Positions 50,826 to 59,749 of a DNA stretch of 64,000 bases are shown here, one piece after another. Numbering within the stretch: the stretch's first letter is position 1; every line of letters begins with the position of its first letter. The notes under the pieces were generated by a model. That model worked only from the letters and a program-made list of their open reading frames with translations. It was not told the DNA's origin and ran no database searches. The stretch comes from Candidatus Barnesiella excrementavium (GTDB lineage Bacteria > Bacteroidota > Bacteroidia > Bacteroidales > Barnesiellaceae), in assembly GCA_019115485.1 (NCBI GenBank), contig DXDM01000022.1, forward strand, positions 1 to 64,000, read 5' to 3'. The position numbers and the translations under genes are program-made.

Positions 50826-52730
50826 TTACCAATTCCCCGTGAAGGTTGCATAAATACTCTCTTCGTCGATGCCGCACAGCCGATGTAGCTCTTTGACCGA
50901 GCCCTGGGCAATGAAGCGGTCGGGGATTCCCAGCCGTTTGATGCGCGGGGTGTAGCCGTTGTCGGCCATAAATTCCAACACGGCGCTTCCGAATCCGCCG
51001 GTGATGCAGCCATCTTCGAGGGTGATGATTCTTTTGTATTTCTTTCCTACCTGGTGCAGTATCTCTTCGTCGAGCGGCTTGACAAATATCATGTCGTAGA
51101 GAGCCGCTTGTGTACCAGCCTCCCGGGCCCGTTGTACGGCATGCAGGGCATCGACTCCGACGGGTCCGATGCTGAGCACGGCCAGGTCGTCGCCTTCGCA
51201 AAGTTGCCGTCCCTTGCCGATGGGAATCTCGTGCATGGGGCATCGCCAGTCGACCTGGCTGCCGCTTCCCCGCGGATAGCGTATGGCAAAGGGTCCGTTG
51301 TTGCGTAGTTGGGCCGTGTACATGAGGTGTCGCAAGGTGTGCTCGTCCATGGGGGCGGCGATGGTCATGTGGGGAATGCTGCGCAGGTAGCAGATGTCGA
51401 ATACCCCGTGGTGGGTCACACCGTCTTCGCCCACCAGTCCGGCCCGGTCGATGCAGAAGGTCACGGGCAGATTCTGTATGGCCACGTCGTGTATCACCTC
51501 GTCGAAGGCTCTTTGCAGGAAGGTCGAGTAGATGCTGCAAAAGGGTTGCAGCCCCTCTTTGGCCAGCCCGGCGGCAAAGGTGACGGCATGCTCTTCGGAG
51601 ATGCCCACGTCGAACGACCGGTGCGGGAACCGCTCCATCATGAAGCACGACGAACTGCCTGTGGGCATGGCCGGTGTGATGACCATAATCTTTTCGTTCT
51701 TCTCGGCCAGTTCGACCAGCGTATGGCCGAAGACGTCCTGAAACTTGGGAGGTTTGTTACCCTCGGGTTCGCTCTTGCGTTCGCCGGTAGCGGGGTTGAA
51801 GCAGCCGGGAGCGTGCCAGATGGTGGGCTCTTTCTCGGCCGGCGCATACCCTTTGCCCTTGATGGTGCGCAGGTGCAGTATCTTGGGCCCCGTCATCTCT
51901 TTGATGTCGTTCAGTTTGTTGACGATGTTGATGACGTTGTGCCCGTCGATGGGGCCGAAGTAGCGTATGTCGAGCCCCTCGAATATGTTCTGCTGCTTGG
52001 TGAGCAGCGCTTTCAGGCTGTTGTTGAAACGCAGTATGGCACCCCGGTGCTCCTCGTCGATGAGGTTGAAGCGTCGCAGGGTGCGATAGGCGTCGTAGCG
52101 CAGTTTGTTGTATCCGCGCGAGGTGGTGATGTTGACCAGATATTCGTTAAGCCCGCCCACGTTATGGTCGATGGCCATATCGTTGTCGTTGAGAATGATG
52201 AGCAGGTTGTTGGGGTTGGTCGAGGCGTTGTTCAATCCCTCGAAGGCCAGTCCGCCCGCGATGGAGGCGTCACCGATGACGGCAATCACTTTGCGCTCTT
52301 TCTTTTCGTGTTTGAGCTGTGTGGCGATGGCCATGCCCAAAGCGGCCGATATGGAGTTGGAGGCGTGTCCGGCGATGAAGGCGTCGTATTCGCTCTCGGC
52401 CGGGTTGGGGAATCCGCTCAGTCCGTTCAGTTTGCGAATGGTGTCGAACTGTTCGCGGCGACCGGTGAGTATCTTGTGCCCGTAGGCCTGGTGCCCTACG
52501 TCCCACACGATGCGGTCGTAGGGGGTGTCGAACACGTAGTGCAGGGCCACGGTCAACTCGACGGCACCCATGCTCGACCCGAAATGTCCCGGGTTGTGGG
52601 CCAGCGAGTCGATGAGGAAGCGGCGTATCTCGGCACACACCTCGGGCAGTTTCTCGACCGGCAGTTTGCGCAGGTCGGCTGGGAAGTTTATCTGTTTGAG
52701 TAGTTCTATATTTTCGGGTTCCATTGTCAC
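50826..52730 (-). CDS. dxs: 1-deoxy-D-xylulose-5-phosphate synthase
   Basis: [81 protein letters not shown]. Confidence 0.97.
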   Translation of the reverse strand: MTMEPENIELLKQINFPADLRKLPVEKLPEVCAEIRRFLIDSLAHNPGHFGSSMGAVELTVALHYVFDTPYDRIVWDVGHQAYGHKILTGRREQFDTIRKLNGLSGFPNPAESEYDAFIAGHASNSISAALGMAIATQLKHEKKERKVIAVIGDASIAGGLAFEGLNNASTNPNNLLIILNDNDMAIDHNVGGLNEYLVNITTSRGYNKLRYDAYRTLRRFNLIDEEHRGAILRFNNSLKALLTKQQNIFEGLDIRYFGPIDGHNVINIVNKLNDIKEMTGPKILHLRTIKGKGYAPAEKEPTIWHAPGCFNPATGERKSEPEGNKPPKFQDVFGHTLVELAEKNEKIMVITPAMPTGSSSCFMMERFPHRSFDVGISEEHAVTFAAGLAKEGLQPFCSIYSTFLQRAFDEVIHDVAIQNLPVTFCIDRAGLVGEDGVTHHGVFDICYLRSIPHMTIAAPMDEHTLRHLMYTAQLRNNGPFAIRYPRGSGSQVDWRCPMHEIPIGKGRQLCEGDDLAVLSIGPVGVDALHAVQRAREAGTQAALYDMIFVKPLDEEILHQVGKKYKRIITLEDGCITGGFGSAVLEFMADNGYTPRIKRLGIPDRFIAQGSVKELHRLCGIDEESIYATFTGNW

Positions 52731-52752
52731 AGCTTTTTATCGGCTCGACGGC

Positions 52753-52932
52753 TCATTTGCCTTTGCTTTCTTGTTTCCATCGTTTATAGAGGGGGACGAA
52801 TACAATGATTCCCGAAGCAATCAGGGCAAACACCACTTGCCCGTCAAGGCCTCTCGCCCAAATCAATGTCACGGCACAAAAAAGCCAGAGCAGTGCGATA
52901 CACGAAATGCGGAACACATTATATTTTCTCAT
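52753..52932 (-). CDS. Small predicted membrane protein (59 aa)
   Basis: Below the ORF-track threshold; read directly as MRKYNVFRISCIALLWLFCAVTLIWARGLDGQVVFALIASGIIVFVPLYKRWKQESKGK with two hydrophobic segments. Confidence 0.6.
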   Translation of the reverse strand: MRKYNVFRISCIALLWLFCAVTLIWARGLDGQVVFALIASGIIVFVPLYKRWKQESKGK

Positions 52933-53126
52933 ATCAAATTTCTGATTTTTCGATGTATTGACATCGACCTCCTAAGTCAACCTACAAATATAGATATTCT
53001 TTTGCAAGAAAAGAAAATAATATACCAAAATCACGGGATAAATAAAAATGGCGAACAGGTAAATATAAGAAAATCAGTGTGCTATTGAAACCTGTCCAAT
53101 CGAAGGTCCGATGGGGGGAGAAGAGA

Positions 53127-53163
53127 CAAAGATAGCGTGCCGCACGGAGGTGGCACGCTATCT
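53127..53163 (-). terminator. Hairpin/terminator at the end of the aromatic amino-acid operon
   Basis: GATAGCGTGCC ... GGCACGCTATC inverted repeat downstream of tyrA, followed by TTTG on the minus strand. Confidence 0.6.
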
Positions 53164-53202
53164 CGATGGGTTTGTCTGGAAAGCGGTTGTAGCCGATAGT
53201 GC

Positions 53203-53976
53203 TCACTCGATATTTTTCCGCACCCGGGTGAGGTATGCTTTCATGCGGTCGGTGTCCTTGTGTTCGATGATATCGAGCAGTGCCGACATCTGCTCTTGTA
53301 TCTGCCTCACCTGCTGGGGAGTGTTGGGGTTGAAGAGTATCTCGGTGAGCAGGTAGTCGTCTTCCGAGAGCAGCCCGCGGGCTATTTCCAGGTGCTTTTT
53401 GAAGGTGGTTCCCGGGGCCTCCTGGTGTTTCATGATCGAGGCGAATACCAGGGTCGAGGTGAAGGGTATCGAAAGGGAGTAGGCGATGGTCTCGTCGTGC
53501 TCGCGGAAGGAGTATTCGAATATGTTGAGCCGCAGGCGCTGGTAGATGTCCTTGAAGAAGACTTTACCCAGGTGGTCGCCCTCGGTAATGATGATGACGT
53601 GTTGCGTGCTCAGGTCGCTGAGGTTGGCAAAGGTGGGCCCGAACATGGGGTGGGTCGATACGAAGGGGTGACCCGCCCGGGCATAGAATTCGGGCAGACC
53701 GGTCTTGACCGAGGCGATGTCCGACAGGATAGTACGGTCGGGCAGGTAGGGGAGTACCGACTCGAAGGCCTCGATGGTGTATTTGACCGTGGCGGCGTTG
53801 ATGACCAGGTCGGGGGCAAACTCGCCTATCTCTTCGGGGCGGGTCATGCGCAGGGTGTTGAAGGCAAACCGCAGCCGGTTGGGGTCTACGTCGTAGAGGG
53901 CGACTTCGTGGTCGAAACTGAGTACGTCGGCAAAAAACGACCCCATCTTGCCGGCGCCGAGAATCACTATTTTCAT
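53203..53976 (-). CDS. tyrA: Prephenate dehydrogenase
   Basis: MKIVILGAGKMGSFFADVLS Rossmann motif; SDIASVKTGLPEFYARAGHPFVSTHPMFGPTFANLSDL. Confidence 0.93.
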   Translation of the reverse strand: MKIVILGAGKMGSFFADVLSFDHEVALYDVDPNRLRFAFNTLRMTRPEEIGEFAPDLVINAATVKYTIEAFESVLPYLPDRTILSDIASVKTGLPEFYARAGHPFVSTHPMFGPTFANLSDLSTQHVIIITEGDHLGKVFFKDIYQRLRLNIFEYSFREHDETIAYSLSIPFTSTLVFASIMKHQEAPGTTFKKHLEIARGLLSEDDYLLTEILFNPNTPQQVRQIQEQMSALLDIIEHKDTDRMKAYLTRVRKNIE

Positions 53977-54004
53977 AGGGCAATGCGATGACTGGGTGAA
54001 ACGG

Positions 54005-55069
54005 TTATTGGTTGATAATCTCCATCTGCTGGTGTACCGACTCCTCGTGAATGGCCTGCATCACCTCTTTCATGAACTCGGCTCCCATGCCCAGCTCCAC
54101 GGCCTGGGCCATACGCTTTTGCAGAATCTCGTCGTAACGCGAGGTCTGCAACACGGGCATGCTGTGCTCCTTCTTGTATTGGCCTATCTCGCGCGACACG
54201 CGCATGCGCTTGGCCAGCAGTTCGAGCAGCTGGTTGTCGAGCTGGTCTATCTGGTGGCGCAGCTCCGAGAGGTTTTCAGTTGTTTGGGTTGTTTCGCGGA
54301 TTACCAGCATGTTGAGTATATAGGAGAGCGCTTCGGGGGTCACCTGCTGGTTCTTGTCGCTCCATGCACAGTCGGGGTCACAGTGCGACTCGACGATGAG
54401 TCCGTCGAAACCCATGTCCATCGCCTGCTGGCAGAGCGGAGCTACCAGCTCGCGCTTGCCTCCGATGTGGCTGGGGTCGCAGACGATGGGCAGGTTGGGC
54501 AGTCGTCGGCGCAGCTCGATGGGGATATGCCACTGAGGCATGTTGCGGTAGAGGTGTTTGTCGTAGCTGCTGAACCCGCGGTGGATTACACCCAGCCGGC
54601 GCAGGCCGGCGTTGTAGATGCGCTCGACAGCCCCGATCCAAAGTTCCAGGTCAGGATTCACGGGGTTCTTGATCAGTACGGGGATGTCCACTCCCTTTAA
54701 TGCGTCGGCAATCTCCTGTACGGCGAAGGGGTTGGCTGTGGTGCGGGCACCTATCCACAAGATGTCGATGCCGTGTTTGAGGGCTTCGAACACGTGACGC
54801 TCGGTAGCCACCTCGGTGGCGGTGTACATGCCGGTCTCCTCTTTCACCCGTTTGAGCCAGGCCAGTCCCTCCACGCCTACGCCTTCGAAACCTCCCGGTT
54901 TGGTACGGGGTTTCCATATCCCGGCGCGGAATATCTTGATACCTTGCCCGGCCAGTTGGCGGGCGGTGTTCATGACCTGTTCTTCGGTCTCGGCGCTGCA
55001 AGGGCCGGCTATGATAAGGGGGCGTTTGCGGTCGACCCCGGGCAGTAAAATCGGTTGTAAATCTTTCAT
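54005..55069 (-). CDS. Bifunctional DAHP synthase / chorismate mutase
   Basis: RPLIIAGPCSAETEEQVMNTARQLAGQGIKIFRAGIWKPRTKPGGFEGVG (DAHPS) plus C-terminal chorismate mutase helices (LSELRHQIDQLDNQLLELLAKRMRVSREIGQYKKEH). Confidence 0.96.
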   Translation of the reverse strand: MKDLQPILLPGVDRKRPLIIAGPCSAETEEQVMNTARQLAGQGIKIFRAGIWKPRTKPGGFEGVGVEGLAWLKRVKEETGMYTATEVATERHVFEALKHGIDILWIGARTTANPFAVQEIADALKGVDIPVLIKNPVNPDLELWIGAVERIYNAGLRRLGVIHRGFSSYDKHLYRNMPQWHIPIELRRRLPNLPIVCDPSHIGGKRELVAPLCQQAMDMGFDGLIVESHCDPDCAWSDKNQQVTPEALSYILNMLVIRETTQTTENLSELRHQIDQLDNQLLELLAKRMRVSREIGQYKKEHSMPVLQTSRYDEILQKRMAQAVELGMGAEFMKEVMQAIHEESVHQQMEIINQ

Positions 55070-55085
55070 GACGGTATATAAGTTT

Positions 55086-56273
55086 TTAGAGTTTTACGGA
55101 TTGGATTCGTTGCAAGGCTTCGTTCATTCGCTCCTCGGTGGCGCAGAGCGAGATGCGCAGGTAGCGGTTGCCGCGGCTGCCGAAGATGAATCCCGGGGTG
55201 ACAAAGACGCGGGCTTCGTGGAGTATCCGGTCGGCCAGCGATTCGGCATCGGGTGCCGTGTCGGGGATTCGGCCCCAGACGAACAGCCCCACCTGCGACG
55301 GGTCGTAGTGGCAGTCGAGTGCCTGCATGATTTGCTCGGCTATCTGTCGGCGGGTGCGGTAGACGCGGTTCACCTCGTCGTACCATTCGGGGCCGCACGA
55401 GAGGGCCTTGATGGCGGCACTCTGCAACGGGCGGAACATGCCCGAGTCGATGTTGCTCTTTACCCGCAGTATCCACTCGACGAACCGGGGGTTGGAGGCC
55501 AGCATGCCGATGCGCCAGCCGGCCATGTTGTGCGACTTGCTCAGCGAGTTCATCTCGATGCAGCACTCCCGGGCGCCCGGTACCGACAGCAGGCTGAGGG
55601 GTCGGTCGTTGAGGATAAAGCTGTATGGATTGTCGTTGACGATGACGATGCCGTGACGCCGGCCGAACTCCACCAGCCGGGTGAACAGCTCGGTCGAGGC
55701 GTTGGTTCCGGTGGGCATGTTGGGGTAGTTGACCCACATGAGTTTGATGCGGTCGAGCGGCATCGATTCGAGTTGGTCGAAGTCGGGTTGCCACCCGTTT
55801 GCCTCGTCGAGGTCGTAGGTGAAAATCTCGGCTTCGGCCAGTCGGCTTACCGAACTGTAAGTGGGGTAGCCGGGATTGGGCACCAGTACTCCGTCGCCGG
55901 GATTGAGGAAGGCAAGGCTGATGTGCAGGATTCCCTCTTTCGACCCGATGAGGGGTTGTATCTCCCGTTGCGGGTCGAGCTCTACGCCATACCAGCGGGC
56001 ATACCAGTCGGCAAACGCCCGGCGCAATTCGGGAATACCCACATAGGGTTGGTAGCTGTGCGTGTCGGAGCGTCGGCTTTCGGCACACAAAGTCTCGATA
56101 GTCTCGGCATGAGGGGGCCGGTCGGGGCCGCCAATACCCAGGCTGATGATGTCGAGTCCGCGGGCATTCAGCGCGGCAATTTCTTTCAACTTGCGTGAGA
56201 AGTAGTATTCGCTCACGCTGTTCACCCGGTTGGCGGGACGTATGGTATCAAAGGGGTTGGTTGAATTCTGCAT
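55086..56273 (-). CDS. PLP-dependent class I/II aminotransferase
   Basis: LGIGGPDRPPHAETI, VPNPGYPTYSS, WVNYPNMPTGTNAS, NSLSKSHNMAGWRIGM; start overlaps the end of pheA by 26 nt. Confidence 0.95.
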   Translation of the reverse strand: MQNSTNPFDTIRPANRVNSVSEYYFSRKLKEIAALNARGLDIISLGIGGPDRPPHAETIETLCAESRRSDTHSYQPYVGIPELRRAFADWYARWYGVELDPQREIQPLIGSKEGILHISLAFLNPGDGVLVPNPGYPTYSSVSRLAEAEIFTYDLDEANGWQPDFDQLESMPLDRIKLMWVNYPNMPTGTNASTELFTRLVEFGRRHGIVIVNDNPYSFILNDRPLSLLSVPGARECCIEMNSLSKSHNMAGWRIGMLASNPRFVEWILRVKSNIDSGMFRPLQSAAIKALSCGPEWYDEVNRVYRTRRQIAEQIMQALDCHYDPSQVGLFVWGRIPDTAPDAESLADRILHEARVFVTPGFIFGSRGNRYLRISLCATEERMNEALQRIQSVKL

Positions 56274-57093
56274 ATTCTCCGAGTATTTTGAAGTTCTTGG
56301 TCAGAGGTCGTATGGCTTCGAGCGACTGTTTGTAACGGGTGAAGTTGTCGAAGGTGAGGTCGATGTAGAAGCGATATTCCCATTCCCGTCCGATGATGGG
56401 CATCGATTGAATCTTCGACAGGTTGATGTCGTAGAAGGAGAGTATCGTGAGCACCTTTGACAGGCTGCCCTGCGTGTGGGGCAGGCTGAATACCAGCGAC
56501 GACTTGTTGATGCGTTTGCCGGCGGTGAGCAGGTCGCTGTAAAGCGGGTCGGCCACGATAAGAAACCGGGTGAAGTTGCGCTTGTTGGTCTCGATGCCCT
56601 CGGCCAGAATGTCCAGTCCGTAAATCTCGGCCGCCAGTCGGCCGCAGATGGCGGCATGCCCTTCGAGTCGTTGTTGGGCTATCTCCTGTGCGCTACCCGC
56701 CGTGTCGTCCTTCTCTACGAGTTTCATGCGGGGGTGAGCTTTGAGAAATTCGCCGCACTGCATCAGGGCCATGGGGTGGGAGTTTACCTCGCGAATGTCG
56801 TCGAGCTCCTCGCCCGGCAGGGCGGCAAGCACGTGCGAGATGCGCAGTTTGTATTCCCCTACGACGTTCAGATTGCTTTTGCGCAGCAGTTCGTGGTTTT
56901 GCAGCAGGCTGCCGGCGATGGTGTTCTCGATGGCCATGATGCCCAGCAGGGAACGGTCGGAGGCCATGCGGTCGAACATCTCGGGAAAGGTGGTGCAGGC
57001 GACGGTCTCAATCTCCTCCTCGCCGAAGTAGGCTCGGGCGGCGGCTTCGTGATAACAACCGGCTATGCCTTGTATGGTAACTCGTTTCTTCAT
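56248..57093 (-). CDS. pheA: Prephenate dehydratase (monofunctional, with ACT domain)
   Basis: RVTIQGIAGCYHEAAARAYF, GIMAIENTIAGSLLQNHELL, ACT domain VFSLPHTQGSLSKVLTILSFYDINLSKIQSMP. Confidence 0.96.
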   Translation of the reverse strand: MKKRVTIQGIAGCYHEAAARAYFGEEEIETVACTTFPEMFDRMASDRSLLGIMAIENTIAGSLLQNHELLRKSNLNVVGEYKLRISHVLAALPGEELDDIREVNSHPMALMQCGEFLKAHPRMKLVEKDDTAGSAQEIAQQRLEGHAAICGRLAAEIYGLDILAEGIETNKRNFTRFLIVADPLYSDLLTAGKRINKSSLVFSLPHTQGSLSKVLTILSFYDINLSKIQSMPIIGREWEYRFYIDLTFDNFTRYKQSLEAIRPLTKNFKILGEYAEFNQPL

Positions 57094-57100
57094 AGGTCGA

Positions 57101-57138
57101 AAATAAAAAATCCCGTTCGTGCAATGAACGGGATTTTA
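57101..57138 (-). terminator. Attenuator terminator upstream of pheA
   Basis: Minus strand AAAATCCCGTTC-attgcac-GAACGGGATTTTTTATTTT, ending just before the pheA ATG (57093). Confidence 0.93.
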
Positions 57139-57195
57139 CTGAATATGTGTTATTGTCTTGTTTTACATCATGTTTATTTGCATAAAACCCCGTTC
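57126..57195 (-). promoter_or_regulatory. Antiterminator pairing segments of the Phe/Tyr attenuator
   Basis: GAACGGGGTTTTA (57183-57195) can pair with TAAAATCCCGTTC (57126-57138): 13 bp with one G-U, mutually exclusive with the terminator. Confidence 0.85.
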
Positions 57196-57255
57196 TTATT
57201 TTGGTCCAAAATAAAAATAAAAGTAAAAGTAATATGCAAAATCAAAATTCTTCAT
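57196..57255 (-). CDS. Phe/Tyr leader peptide MKNFDFAYYFYFYFYFGPK (19 aa)
   Basis: ATG AAG AAT TTT GAT TTT GCA TAT TAC TTT TAC TTT TAT TTT TAT TTT GGA CCA AAA TAA: 6 Phe and 5 Tyr in 19 codons, directly upstream of the antiterminator segment. Confidence 0.92.
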   Translation of the reverse strand: MKNFDFAYYFYFYFYFGPK

Positions 57256-57282
57256 TGTTTCTCTGTGGTGAGTTTTATGTTG

Positions 57283-57313
57283 CAAATGTAATGAAATCAT
57301 TTTTTAATCCAAA
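57283..57313 (-). promoter_or_regulatory. Promoter of the leader-pheA operon
   Basis: Minus strand TTTG (57310-57313) - N19 - TACATTTG (57283-57290), consensus Bacteroidetes promoter. Confidence 0.85.
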
Positions 57314-57452
57314 CAAATCGTTATAAATTTTTGAATAAAACGACAATTTTTTTATTTTTATTGCAGGTGATGTGTACATTGTGCTTGTGAATGGTGTAGA
57401 GCCGGGTGGAAAAATTGACGAACGGGAGAGGACGAACCCCGCATTTTTTCAC

Positions 57453-57460
57453 TACCTTTG
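57453..57460 (+). promoter_or_regulatory. Candidate -7 box for the hypothetical gene at 57484
   Basis: TACCTTTG 24 nt upstream of the ATG. Confidence 0.5.
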
Positions 57461-57483
57461 TAATCATAATAATGGAATAAGTT

Positions 57484-57945
57484 ATGGAAGCTTCGGAACA
57501 AAAACTTTTCTCTGCCCTGTGCGAGACCCTGTGTGTAGCCGTAGAAAAGGCTCGTGCAGAGTCCATGTCGTTGACCGACCTGTATGTACAGGTGAAGTAT
57601 GACGACCAGCAGTTTGTCGTCTACGACGATGCCGACGGGGTGTTGGCTCAGGCAACCGTCGAGGCACTCGACGAGTGGCGCACGGCTCACGAAGGCGAGT
57701 CGTCGGAGAGTGCGCTGATTGCCTTGTTGAGAAAGGTGTTGGAGCATGACGACGTGAACCGGGCTCTTCACTCGCTGGATTTCATATCGCCCTTCTCGGT
57801 CGTATTGGTGAATGCCGACATGGAACCGGTGGCCGACCTCGTTACCCTCGACGACGAGAATGTCTATCTGCACGACGATTTCTGGGAGAAGATGGACAAG
57901 GAGCTCGACGATTTCTTTGAGCAACTCATGGCCGATACCAAGTGA
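57484..57945 (+). CDS. Conserved-looking acidic protein of unknown function (153 aa)
   Basis: MEASEQKLFSALCETLCVAVEKARAES...; own -7 box; no family recognised. Confidence 0.7.
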   Translation: MEASEQKLFSALCETLCVAVEKARAESMSLTDLYVQVKYDDQQFVVYDDADGVLAQATVEALDEWRTAHEGESSESALIALLRKVLEHDDVNRALHSLDFISPFSVVLVNADMEPVADLVTLDDENVYLHDDFWEKMDKELDDFFEQLMADTK

Positions 57946-58035
57946 CGCCAGTCGCAGGAAGCGAATCAGCTCTCTCTTTGGACGGCCTGGAATGTGTTGC
58001 CGACCGGCCGCTCACAAGAAAAATTTTAATAATAA

Positions 58036-58066
58036 TTTGATTATCGAAAGATAAGCACTAATTTTG
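58036..58066 (+). promoter_or_regulatory. Promoter for tig
   Basis: TTTG (58036-58039) - N19 - TAATTTTG (58059-58066). Confidence 0.75.
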
Positions 58067-58148
58067 CGCTCTCAAAATTTGCACGCTTTTTGCAGGGAAT
58101 AGAGAGTAAATAAGTAAAAACATAAATAATTTAATAAAATATATAAGA

Positions 58149-59510
58149 ATGAACGTTTCACATCAAAACACCGACAACCTGAACGCCGTGATTTCGATTG
58201 AAATAACGAAAGCCGATTATCAGGACAAAGTTGATAAATCTCTTCGCGCTTACGGGCAGAAAGCCAATATCCCCGGTTTCAGAAAGGGGAAAGTACCGTT
58301 CAGCATCCTCACGAAGATGTTTGGAAAATCGGTTCGGGTAGAAGAGATAAACCGTTTGGTTTCAGAAGCTCTGTACAATTATATCCGCGACAACAAACTC
58401 AATATCCTGGGCGAGCCGATGACGGCCGAAGATATGACGGTCGACCTCGATGCACAGGACGATTTCACCTTCCGTTTTGATGTAGCTTTGGCTCCCGAAC
58501 TGGACGTGAAAGTCGACAAAAAGATAAAAGTTCCCTACTACACGATTACCGTTGACGACGACATGGTAAAACGTCAGAACGAAGCTTTCCTGTCGCGCTT
58601 TGGCAAACAGGTTTCGGTCGACGAGTCGACCGACGAGCGTGACCTCATCAAGGGGTCGATGGTCGAGCTCGCAAGCGACGGCACGCCCCTCGAAGGCGGC
58701 ATCACGGTAGAGAGCACGATTGTTTCGCCCAACTACTTCAAGAGTGACGACGAGAAGGCCAAATTCGCCGGCGTGAAGAAGGGCGACAAGGTGGTGTTCA
58801 ATCCCTCGAAGAGCTGCAACGCATCGGTAGCCGAACTTGCTTCGATGCTCAATACCGACAAGGAGAAAGCTGCCAATGTGACATCTGACTTTGAGATGAC
58901 AGTGACAGATATTACTCATCTGCAACCGGCCGAGTTGAACCAGGAGTTGTTCGACAACGTATTTGGCAAAGATGCCGTAAAAAACGAAGAGGAGTATTTC
59001 GCCAAATTGCGTGAGATGATTGCCCGTCAGCTGGTTCCCGAGAGCGACTACAAGTTCTCGATTGACTCCCGCGCAGCCATCGAAAAAGCCGTAGGCGATT
59101 TCGAGTTGCCCGACGCATTCCTCAAACGCTGGTTGCTGGCTACCGACAAGGAGCGTAAGGCCGAGACCATCGACGACGATTACTCTCGCATGGTGCCCGA
59201 CTTGAAATGGCAGTTGATTAAGGAGCAAATTGTAAAACAGTTCGATATCCACGTCGACGACAACGACTTGAAGGCTTTGGCCAAACGGGTCGCTGCCAGC
59301 CAGTTCGCCCAATACGGTATGACCGGTGTGCCCGACGATGTACTCGAACGTTACGGCAACGAGATGCTGTCGAGCAAGGAGACCCGTTCGCGCCTCATCA
59401 ACCAGGCTACCGAGCAAAAGATTCAAACCGCTATCAAGGAGTCGGTAACCCTCAATCACAAAGAGGTATCGATGGAAAAATTCCAGAAACTGTTTGAAAC
59501 AGCCGAATAA
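58149..59510 (+). CDS. tig: Trigger factor
   Basis: N-terminal ribosome-binding domain with IPGFRKGKVPFSILTKMFGKSVRVEEINRLVSEAL; upstream of clpP-clpX. Confidence 0.94.
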   Translation: MNVSHQNTDNLNAVISIEITKADYQDKVDKSLRAYGQKANIPGFRKGKVPFSILTKMFGKSVRVEEINRLVSEALYNYIRDNKLNILGEPMTAEDMTVDLDAQDDFTFRFDVALAPELDVKVDKKIKVPYYTITVDDDMVKRQNEAFLSRFGKQVSVDESTDERDLIKGSMVELASDGTPLEGGITVESTIVSPNYFKSDDEKAKFAGVKKGDKVVFNPSKSCNASVAELASMLNTDKEKAANVTSDFEMTVTDITHLQPAELNQELFDNVFGKDAVKNEEEYFAKLREMIARQLVPESDYKFSIDSRAAIEKAVGDFELPDAFLKRWLLATDKERKAETIDDDYSRMVPDLKWQLIKEQIVKQFDIHVDDNDLKALAKRVAASQFAQYGMTGVPDDVLERYGNEMLSSKETRSRLINQATEQKIQTAIKESVTLNHKEVSMEKFQKLFETAE

Positions 59511-59537
59511 AAAAGAGCAGGATATAAACCCTCTCAG

Positions 59538-59571
59538 AAGCCCCGGAACCTCTCGTTTTCGGGGCTTTTTG
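59538..59571 (+). terminator. Terminator after tig
   Basis: AAGCCCCG ... CGGGGCTTTTTG. Confidence 0.85.
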
Positions 59572-59677
59572 TCACGGTGTGCTCCGGCCCGGCCCAGCCG
59601 GTGGGCGAGGGGCTGTTCGCGATATATTATTTTTTGTGAAAGATAAGGATAAAAAAGTAGACCGCCTCCCGATTTTA

Positions 59678-59710
59678 TTTGGGGCATAACTGTTTTTATT
59701 TATATCTTTG
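59678..59710 (+). promoter_or_regulatory. Promoter for clpP-clpX
   Basis: TTTG (59678-59681) - N21 - TATCTTTG (59703-59710). Confidence 0.7.
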
Positions 59711-59749
59711 ACTGAAAATAGGGATTGAAAACAATTAAAAAAGAAGTAT

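Noticed and set aside
53127-53134. TATCTTTG on the minus strand as a dxs promoter
   Set aside because: It overlaps the operon-end hairpin stem and has no TTG at 19-21 nt spacing.
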